Origin: JAJCZB01 sp964350195 | GTDB lineage: Bacteria > Babelota > Babeliae > Babelales > Vermiphilaceae | NCBI GenBank assembly: GCA_964350195.1 | Contig: CAYGJB010000019.1 | Location: 1-20,561, forward strand | Reading direction: 5' to 3' | Length of the DNA: 20,561 nucleotides | Part shown: piece by piece, positions 15,587-20,561 of the stretch | Position numbering within the stretch: the first letter of the stretch is position 1 | How the letters are laid out: the number at the start of each line of letters is the position of its first letter | Notes under the pieces: generated by a model | What the model was told of the DNA's origin: nothing | The model's input: only the letters and a program-made list of their open reading frames with translations | Database searches by the model: none | Position numbers and translations under genes: made by a program

Positions 15587-16927
15587 TTATGTCCTTTTAT
15601 TGCCAGACTTGAAAATATAGCCTGCAATACGTGGCGTAAGCAGCAAAAGACCCCATAAGTTAATTGATAACAAGATACCATTAATTAATGCGACAGCGCC
15701 CCATACAAGCTTAACATTCACTACTGCACCAAGAAATGCTGCAATACAATACATTACTACAAAAATCTCTTTCAGCTTGCCACCAGTCACGCTTAACCAA
15801 GCAGCTTGCGTAATGTAAGCGTACGAAACTAAAACACCAGCACCAAAACTTACTGAAAGAAAGCTCACAATCCAGCCACCCCAGACACCAAACACTGTAT
15901 TAAAAGCAGAGATAGTAAGCGCAGAGCTTTGAAGCCCTGAATCCCATACGCCGCTAATAACTATGCACAGAGACACCAGAAAGCACACAAGGCTACTTAC
16001 AAAGGTGCTTATCATTCCCATAAGACCATTTCGCATGGCATCTTTGCTGCCAGTATACCCAAAAAGTATCGCTGCTGTGCCAAGACCAGATTCAGTTGCT
16101 GTTACTGATAAGTTCATTCCTGATTGAATAGCCTGCATAATCGTAAAACCAAAAATTCCTCCTGCTACTGCAGAAGGCGTAAAAGCACTCATGCACATTA
16201 GCTTAAGAGCAGGAATCAAAGCAGCAGAGTGAAATACAATTAAAATGATAGAAGCACCGAAAAAAACAATAACCTTCACCGGCACAATGCGATCCGAAAC
16301 AGCAATAATCCTTTTTGCACCCCCAAATACTACGTAGCAAATAAATAAAGTAATAACGATAGCAGAGATATAGGCATTTATTCCCCATGTGGTTTCAATA
16401 CTGAGGCTAATTGCATGGGTCTGCATAGCATTGCCTACCACAAGGCCAAAAATAAAACAGCAAACCGCATATAAAAATGAGAGAATTTGCCCACCAGCTA
16501 CTTCTTTGAGATACAGCATAGGGCCACCGAGAGCAGAATTTTTTGGCGCACGGGCGCCATAATAAGTACTTGCATAAACTTCAGCAAAGCGAATCGCCAT
16601 CATCAGCATCCCTACAATCAACACCCAGATCCCTGCACCAGGCCCCCCAGAAACCACGGCAGTAGCTGCTCCAACGACACTGCCATTGCCTAAATTGGTA
16701 CTCAGCGTATTCATGAACGCCTGAAATGGGGACATTTCTCCTAAAGCAACAGTCTTTTTATCCGGAAAGATGATTGTTCGCCAGGCTGCAAAAAATGTGC
16801 GAAACTGAATGAAGCGAAAAGCAATAGTGCAAATGATTCCAACCCCTACAGCATATATGATGAGCGGAGCACCGAGTAACCAGTTCATCCAAGACCATAC
16901 TGATGTGTGCCAAAGAGAAACATCCAT
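15587..16927 (-). CDS. Alanine/glycine:cation symporter (AGCS family)
   Basis: A 446-residue inner-membrane transporter with about ten to eleven hydrophobic segments. The AGCS signature is clear: FQAFMNTLSTNLGNGSVVGAA starts at 68, ending in a GGPGAGIW block near 94-101, with SALGGPMLYL at 131-140 and a later TATESGLGTAAI segment. Members import D/L-alanine or glycine with Na+ or H+. It is the first gene of an operon with murE, spaced by 2 nt, which makes supply of a peptidoglycan amino acid a plausible role. AAGGA lies 6 nt before the ATG. It is divergent from ruvX across a 108-bp gap. Confidence 0.93.
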   Translation of the reverse strand: MDVSLWHTSVWSWMNWLLGAPLIIYAVGVGIICTIAFRFIQFRTFFAAWRTIIFPDKKTVALGEMSPFQAFMNTLSTNLGNGSVVGAATAVVSGGPGAGIWVLIVGMLMMAIRFAEVYASTYYGARAPKNSALGGPMLYLKEVAGGQILSFLYAVCCFIFGLVVGNAMQTHAISLSIETTWGINAYISAIVITLFICYVVFGGAKRIIAVSDRIVPVKVIVFFGASIILIVFHSAALIPALKLMCMSAFTPSAVAGGIFGFTIMQAIQSGMNLSVTATESGLGTAAILFGYTGSKDAMRNGLMGMISTFVSSLVCFLVSLCIVISGVWDSGLQSSALTISAFNTVFGVWGGWIVSFLSVSFGAGVLVSYAYITQAAWLSVTGGKLKEIFVVMYCIAAFLGAVVNVKLVWGAVALINGILLSINLWGLLLLTPRIAGYIFKSGNKRT

Positions 16928-17011
16928 ATCTATTCCTTATGCGCGACTTAGGTACATTTAATATTACGTGATATCCAGAAAAAATAAGTATACCGGAACT
17001 AAAAAAGAATT

Positions 17012-17017
17012 TATACT
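17012..17017 (+). promoter_or_regulatory. Candidate -10 box for ruvX
   Basis: TATACT lies 18 bases before the ATG at 17036. No good -35 box is seen at the usual distance. A start here would give a very short leader containing the GAAGGA ribosome binding site. Confidence 0.3.
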
Positions 17018-17035
17018 ACACACCTGAAGGACTAT

Positions 17036-17446
17036 ATGAAGATACTAGCTCTTGATATTGGAGACGTTTGGACCGGTATTGCCATCTCTGATGCCCTTGG
17101 CATCACCTCGCGCCCATACCAAACAGTACATACACCAGATCTTAAAAAAGATCTTCGAAATATTTTTGCAGAAGAACCAATCAAAACTGTCGTTGTTGGA
17201 CACCCCACAACGCTCAAAGGAACCAAAAGCGCACAAACCATTAAAACCGAACAAGTTGCAGAGGAATTAAAAGAAACGTTTCCTGAAAAAGAATGGGTAT
17301 TGTGGGATGAACGATACTCTAGTCAACAAGCGGCTGAAATCGTACGCCCTAAAAATAAACAAAAAAAACTGGAAACTCACGCTGTCGCAGCAGCCCTTTT
17401 TTTGATGAGTTACTTGGATTCTTTGAGATTTAACTCATCAAGCTAA
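17036..17446 (+). CDS. ruvX: Putative pre-16S rRNA nuclease / Holliday junction resolvase-like (RuvX/YqgF)
   Basis: The 136-residue product shows the RNase H-like fold motifs of YqgF. LALDIGDVWTGIAISD spans 4-19 with D7 as the first catalytic acid, VVVGHPTTLKGTKS spans 52-65, WDERYSS is at 90-96, and HAVAAALFLMSYLD is at 115-128. The family is required for processing of the 16S rRNA 5' end. Two residues differ from the usual pattern: the Arg of DxGxxRxG is Trp12, and the Asp that normally precedes xxAA near the C-terminus aligns with His115. GAAGGA lies 4 nt before the ATG. It heads a forward cluster with the zinc-ribbon gene and tsaB. Confidence 0.92.
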   Translation: MKILALDIGDVWTGIAISDALGITSRPYQTVHTPDLKKDLRNIFAEEPIKTVVVGHPTTLKGTKSAQTIKTEQVAEELKETFPEKEWVLWDERYSSQQAAEIVRPKNKQKKLETHAVAAALFLMSYLDSLRFNSSS

Positions 17447-17464
17447 CTCACTTCAAGTTCTCCG

Positions 17465-17494
17465 TTGACAACTGTCTCAATCCTTGATTATGTT
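17465..17494 (+). promoter_or_regulatory. Candidate promoter of the zinc-ribbon/tsaB pair
   Basis: A consensus TTGACA (17465-17470) and a TATGTT (17489-17494) are spaced by 18 bp. Transcription would begin near 17501, giving a leader of about 100 nt that includes the hairpin at 17572-17600. Confidence 0.5.
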
Positions 17495-17571
17495 GAGGCC
17501 GTAGGGGAAAAGGGAAAATAAGTAATCACAAAACTGTATCTGCACCATAGAGAGCCAGAATGTTTTGCGGT

Positions 17572-17600
17572 TACGTGCTTATTTAAAAAGGGAGCACGTA
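17572..17600 (+). promoter_or_regulatory. Leader hairpin covering the ribosome binding site of the zinc-ribbon gene
   Basis: TACGTGCT (17572-17579) pairs perfectly with AGCACGTA (17593-17600), which ends two bases before the ATG. The 13-nt loop carries the Shine-Dalgarno (AAAAAGGG). Ribosome access would require opening the stem, so translation could depend on temperature or a protein. The effect is inferred from base pairing only. Confidence 0.45.
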
Positions 17601-17602
17601 GT

Positions 17603-17782
17603 ATGAACTGTAAAAAATGTAACGGCTTAATGGTTCTTCAGTCGTTCTTCGATCATTTTCTGAATTTTGAAGGGTGGAAATGCCTCAACTGCGGAAAAGT
17701 GATCGTTAAGAAAGAGAAAACGATTGAATACGACTCATTTAGCATATTTTATCAACAACAAAAATGCAGAAACCGCAACTAG
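17603..17782 (+). CDS. Small zinc-ribbon protein (59 residues)
   Basis: A short gene with two CxxC knuckles: C3-x2-C6 (MNCKKCNGLMVLQ) and C27-x2-C30 (GWKCLNCGK), the usual four-cysteine zinc ribbon. The N-terminal CxxCxGLMV followed by a GWxCxxCG block recalls small uncharacterised zinc-ribbon proteins of other bacteria. The rest is basic, then an aromatic/Gln-rich tail with a further Cys. AGGGAG lies about 8 nt before the ATG. The stop overlaps the longest possible tsaB frame and precedes the likely tsaB ATG by 8 nt, so the two genes are probably translated in concert. Function is unknown; nucleic-acid or ribosome binding would fit its neighbours. Confidence 0.75.
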   Translation: MNCKKCNGLMVLQSFFDHFLNFEGWKCLNCGKVIVKKEKTIEYDSFSIFYQQQKCRNRN

Positions 17783-17790
17783 ATACCATC

Positions 17791-18465
17791 ATGATTTACT
17801 ATCTCGCTATTCAAAGCACCTATGACGATGTCCAAATTGCCCTCATGAAAGGGCATTCATCTATTACAACGAAAGCTATTTCAAAGATGGAGGCAAGCGA
17901 AAAGCTAATGCCCACCATTCTAGATATCCTCAAACAATCTAAAATCGCACTCGATAAGCTTTCTTTTATTGCAGCCAATCAAGGACCAGGCCCCTTTACA
18001 ACATTACGGGTGGTAATCACCACCATTAATGGCCTCGCCTACGCAAAGCTCATCCCGCTCATCGGCATTGATGGATTACGCGCAACACTCGCAGAGTGGT
18101 CTGATCCTACGTATCCTGCAACGGCAATACTGCTTAATGCGTTTGGTAATGATGTTTATACGCTCATACAATCCGATAACAAAGAACCGCTCTATGGAGT
18201 GTATGCCATTGATACACTTCTTGAAAAGCTCAAAGGGCATTCTGGCACTATCCGATTCATAGGCAATGGCGCAATCTTACACAAGTTAAAAATTGAGGGT
18301 GTACTGGGTAAAAAAGCTTTTATTCCAGATACTAATCCTAACTATTGTTCACTCGATCAAATTGCCAAAATGGGATATGAAAGCTGGAGTAGCGATAAAA
18401 AGGGATTGCAGCAGCTTGAGCCTTTGTATCTGAAAAAGCACCCTATGCAACAGCAAGCTCAATAG
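17791..18465 (+). CDS. tsaB: tRNA threonylcarbamoyladenosine biosynthesis protein TsaB
   Basis: TsaB is the scaffold partner of TsaD in making t6A37 on tRNAs that read ANN codons. The start MIYYLAIQST fits the family's opening strand (usual pattern LAIDTS). The hallmark GPGSFTGLR appears as GPGPFTTLR, followed by TTINGLAYAKLIPLIGI. The 224-residue length is normal. The frame also has an ATG nine codons upstream (17764) inside the zinc-ribbon gene; neither start has a clear Shine-Dalgarno. The ATG at 17791 fits both the family N-terminus and coupling to the upstream stop. Its 3' end overlaps the convergent ankyrin-like gene by 7 nt. Confidence 0.9.
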   Translation: MIYYLAIQSTYDDVQIALMKGHSSITTKAISKMEASEKLMPTILDILKQSKIALDKLSFIAANQGPGPFTTLRVVITTINGLAYAKLIPLIGIDGLRATLAEWSDPTYPATAILLNAFGNDVYTLIQSDNKEPLYGVYAIDTLLEKLKGHSGTIRFIGNGAILHKLKIEGVLGKKAFIPDTNPNYCSLDQIAKMGYESWSSDKKGLQQLEPLYLKKHPMQQQAQ

Positions 18466-19316
18466 TCCATTAATATGTTTATTATATCGCTTAGATTTTT
18501 TTCTTGAGCAATTTGATTTGCAGACCCAACCTCACTATCAAGCATTTTACGTGGATCAGCTCCTCTATCCGCAAGTGCACGAACTAAATCAGGGGCATTT
18601 GCAAGCACCGCTTTCATCAGAACAGTATGCTTATCATCACTGCTAAAGTTTGGATCAGCATGAAATGTTTCAATCAATAAAGGAACAAATGCCGGATCTT
18701 TTTTCAAGCTCGCTACAGAATCCAAAAGAAGCGAGGCTTCTTTTTTGGTAAAACGAATACCGTGTATATAAAGCTGCTCTAAAAGAGAAGGATCATTTTG
18801 TTCAATAATATATGCGAGCGATTTGCGTTGCCACCGAACAAACAGCTCCTTCTTTCTCTTTTGCTTTATCCATCTCTTTAAAAGCGGAAGGGTTTTGAGA
18901 TATTCATCTATGAAATAAACAAGTACTGGTTTATCTAGAAAATGTTTCTCTAATAGCTCAAAACAATGATCTCGATCTTGATCATCTTGAGAATATCTCG
19001 CACAGCCAACGAGAAGCTTAATCTTTTGAGCTTCCGTTAAAAGTTCTTTTCTGCCAATTAATAGATCATCCAATGCTCTTTGTCTTGTATTGAGGTCATA
19101 TTGCTGAAGAGTCTGGGCAACCTTATCTATATTTCCCGATTGTAAAAGAAGAGCGATTTCGTCAAAAACATCTTGCGAGCCAAGCTCAATACGAACTGCC
19201 GGCATCGTTTCAGCCACCGCAAGCGAAAATTTAAAACCATGAAGCAACCCAATACTTGCACTAAACAAAACTAAAATTGTTAAAAGAAGTGAAATATCAG
19301 ACTCTTTCCGATTCAT
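18459..19316 (-). CDS. Exported protein with ankyrin-like C-terminus
   Basis: The 285-residue product has a hydrophobic N-terminal segment (about 9-36), either a signal peptide or an anchor. A helical central region without a recognised domain follows. Residues about 220-285 resemble ankyrin repeats: DPNF...KHTVLMKAVLANAPDLVRALADRGADP, then a degenerate second unit ending in IINILMDY. Ankyrin proteins of intracellular bacteria often meet host targets, but nothing here shows secretion into a host. GGGAG lies 5 nt before the ATG. It is downstream of rsmE by 114 bp and overlaps the tsaB stop tail to tail. Confidence 0.7.
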   Translation of the reverse strand: MNRKESDISLLLTILVLFSASIGLLHGFKFSLAVAETMPAVRIELGSQDVFDEIALLLQSGNIDKVAQTLQQYDLNTRQRALDDLLIGRKELLTEAQKIKLLVGCARYSQDDQDRDHCFELLEKHFLDKPVLVYFIDEYLKTLPLLKRWIKQKRKKELFVRWQRKSLAYIIEQNDPSLLEQLYIHGIRFTKKEASLLLDSVASLKKDPAFVPLLIETFHADPNFSSDDKHTVLMKAVLANAPDLVRALADRGADPRKMLDSEVGSANQIAQEKNLSDIINILMDY

Positions 19317-19430
19317 GAACTCTCCCTTTTAAAATAAATATGTAATGTCTTCACCATTCTAACGATGTGCATAAAAGAAATGCAATAAAATTATGTACTA
19401 TTTGTACCGTTATTTTTTTGAATTTGATTA

Positions 19431-20168
19431 TTAATAGACTGATCGTAATATGGAAGATAGACAAAATGCGGCAGTTTCAGCTCGCAAAATAGTGGGAGTA
19501 AGTGAAATTGGTTGAAAAGAATGCTGAGCAAGAATTAATTTTTCTTGAGAACTAAAATCTCCCTCTGGCCCAGTGGTTAAAGTCACATGATCTGGCGCTT
19601 TTTGGCTTATAATTGAAAAAACCGGTTTACCGGTGGGATCTCCATAATATCGTTGTGATCTTAAAAGATTTTCAAGTTGATCCGCTAGTAACATCGGAGC
19701 TTTTAAAACAGGAAACGCAAAGTTTTTCGATTGTTCTGCAGCAGCTATCACAATCCGCTGCAAGCGATCTAGCTCTTTCTGACCACCCCATTTTCGTTGC
19801 ATCTTTTCAGCAAATATAAGTCGAATATCCTGAACCCCTGCTTCTACTAAAAAATAAACCGCTTGCTCAAATGCATCTCGCTTGAGCACCGGCAATAAAT
19901 AGGTAATCATGGGCTTAAATATACGATTTCTTTGAATGCTTTCTATCTCTACACGCAAAGCCCTTTTTTCAAAGCTCATAAGCCGCACTAATGCATGCTG
20001 CTCTCGGTCAAAAAAAATACAGGTATCTCCTACCGAAAGCCTGAGAATAGACAGCATCCGCTGAACAAAAGCCTTTTCCTCAATATCGTAGATTTTCGAT
20101 TCTGCGCCCATAGCATCAAAAATAGCTTCATAATAGAGCGCAAACAAATGCTTTCTTTGCTGCTTCAA
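19431..20168 (-). CDS. rsmE: 16S rRNA (uracil-1498-N3)-methyltransferase
   Basis: A SPOUT-class methyltransferase of 245 residues that methylates U1498 in 16S rRNA using S-adenosylmethionine. The diagnostic C-terminal knot motifs are present: TTGPEGDFSSQE at 198-209 and LTPTILRAETAA at 223-234. The middle block KRDAFEQAVYFLVEAGV with later AAAEQSKNF also fits the family. The start is TTG (20166-20168), backed by AGGA six bases upstream; the next in-frame ATG at codon 20 would cut the N-terminal domain. It begins 20 nt after the upstream 99-residue gene, so the two are likely co-transcribed. Confidence 0.93.
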   Translation of the reverse strand: MKQQRKHLFALYYEAIFDAMGAESKIYDIEEKAFVQRMLSILRLSVGDTCIFFDREQHALVRLMSFEKRALRVEIESIQRNRIFKPMITYLLPVLKRDAFEQAVYFLVEAGVQDIRLIFAEKMQRKWGGQKELDRLQRIVIAAAEQSKNFAFPVLKAPMLLADQLENLLRSQRYYGDPTGKPVFSIISQKAPDHVTLTTGPEGDFSSQEKLILAQHSFQPISLTPTILRAETAAFCLSSILRSVY

Positions 20169-20188
20169 AAAAACTTCCTATCTTGTTT

Positions 20189-20488
20189 TTATTTTTTAAT
20201 TTTTTCTGCTTCTGTCTTATACTTCTTGCTTACTGTCCATTTGGTTAAGCACCATTTTGCATATAACGAAACAGCCCATTCTACAATTTGATTCATTCCT
20301 TTTTGAATTACTGATTGCTTTTTAGGCTTTATTAAGGTCTCCATTTCCATCATTTCTAAATCCATATCATCCTCATCCTCAAGGATAGGGCTATGAACTG
20401 CTTGTTTTGCTTTTGGCGCTGCCTGTAGCTCGATCATGTTGCTAGCAAAACCCGTTATAAGAATCATCATTAATATTTTATTTTTCAT
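20189..20488 (-). CDS. Small secreted protein with acidic Met/Glu-rich segment
   Basis: No family recognised. The 99-residue product has a signal peptide (about 4-23, ending LQA before Ala-Pro). A strongly acidic Asp/Glu/Met stretch at about 37-51 follows, then a helical region with three Trp, and a Lys-rich C-terminus. The layout recalls the other small exported proteins of this window. It lies 22 nt inward from the right copy of the terminal repeat, which therefore forms its upstream or leader region, and 20 nt before rsmE. Confidence 0.68.
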   Translation of the reverse strand: MKNKILMMILITGFASNMIELQAAPKAKQAVHSPILEDEDDMDLEMMEMETLIKPKKQSVIQKGMNQIVEWAVSLYAKWCLTKWTVSKKYKTEAEKIKK

Positions 20489-20510
20489 ATTTTACATTCC
20501 AAATAACTAT

Positions 20511-20557
20511 GAACCTATCCCAAAATTCGAATAATTTGAAAAGCCTCTAGAAAAAAG
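20511..20557 (-). repeat. Right arm of the perfect 47-bp inverted repeat
   Basis: Exact reverse complement of bases 1-47. Four more bases (GAGA) follow to the window end. Read inward, it is directly upstream of the 99-residue secreted protein. Read outward, it ends in AAAAAAGGAGA, which could be a ribosome binding site for a gene just beyond the window. Confidence 0.9.
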
Positions 20558-20561
20558 GAGA

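Noticed and set aside
1..20561. Inverted terminal repeats as the ends of a transposon or linear plasmid
   Set aside because: No transposase, recombinase, replication or partition gene is present and the content is mainly chromosomal housekeeping, so I report the repeat without naming a mobile element.
1..20561. rRNA, tRNA and CRISPR elements
   Set aside because: Reading the gaps on both strands showed no cloverleaf-like set of stems, no conserved rRNA stretch and no regularly spaced direct repeats.

Overview
The window is a compact, AT-rich bacterial segment with short intergenic gaps and convergent genes that touch or overlap at their 3' ends. Several genes encode small secreted proteins of no recognised family, and one product has an ankyrin-like end. 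Together with a Chlamydia-type ribonucleotide reductase, a membrane pyrophosphatase and a peptidoglycan gene, this suggests a reduced, host-associated Gram-negative bacterium. My best guess is the Candidatus Dependentiae (TM6) lineage. That is inference from gene style: there is no rRNA gene here, and I ran no search.

Layout. Positions 1-3300 hold a secreted M48-type protease, glucokinase (reverse), and a forward pair made of a MauE/DoxX-like membrane protein and a thioredoxin-fold lipoprotein. Positions 3296-5812 (reverse) are an island of four small secreted proteins without recognised domains, three of which end their signal peptide in Ala just before Met-Glu or Met-Asp. The third has its signal peptide put out of frame by a ten-base homopolymer. 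Positions 5867-9420 (reverse) are nrdA-nrdB; the beta subunit has the Phe and the all-Glu/His ligand set of class Ic (Mn/Fe) enzymes. A 474-bp divergent region separates nrdA from a second secreted thioredoxin-like protein (9895-10509, forward). Then, all on the reverse strand, come a NamZ-type exo-muramidase (DUF1343), a K+-dependent membrane pyrophosphatase, and an operon of an alanine/glycine:cation symporter followed 2 nt later by murE. Forward again are ruvX, a 59-codon zinc-ribbon gene and tsaB. On the reverse strand at the right end are a 99-residue secreted protein, rsmE and an ankyrin-like protein.

How the genes fit together. Symporter, murE and NamZ suggest a cell-wall theme of amino-acid uptake, stem-peptide synthesis and MurNAc release or recycling. 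The MauE-like protein, the lipoprotein thioredoxin and the second secreted thioredoxin suggest envelope disulfide chemistry. Glucokinase, the pyrophosphatase, ruvX, tsaB and rsmE are housekeeping functions.

The two window ends carry a perfect 47-bp inverted repeat (1-47 and 20511-20557), each copy lying just upstream of an inward-reading gene with a signal peptide. It could be a dispersed promoter/leader repeat at which an assembly broke, or the ends of an invertible segment. I see no rRNA, tRNA, CRISPR array or transposase.
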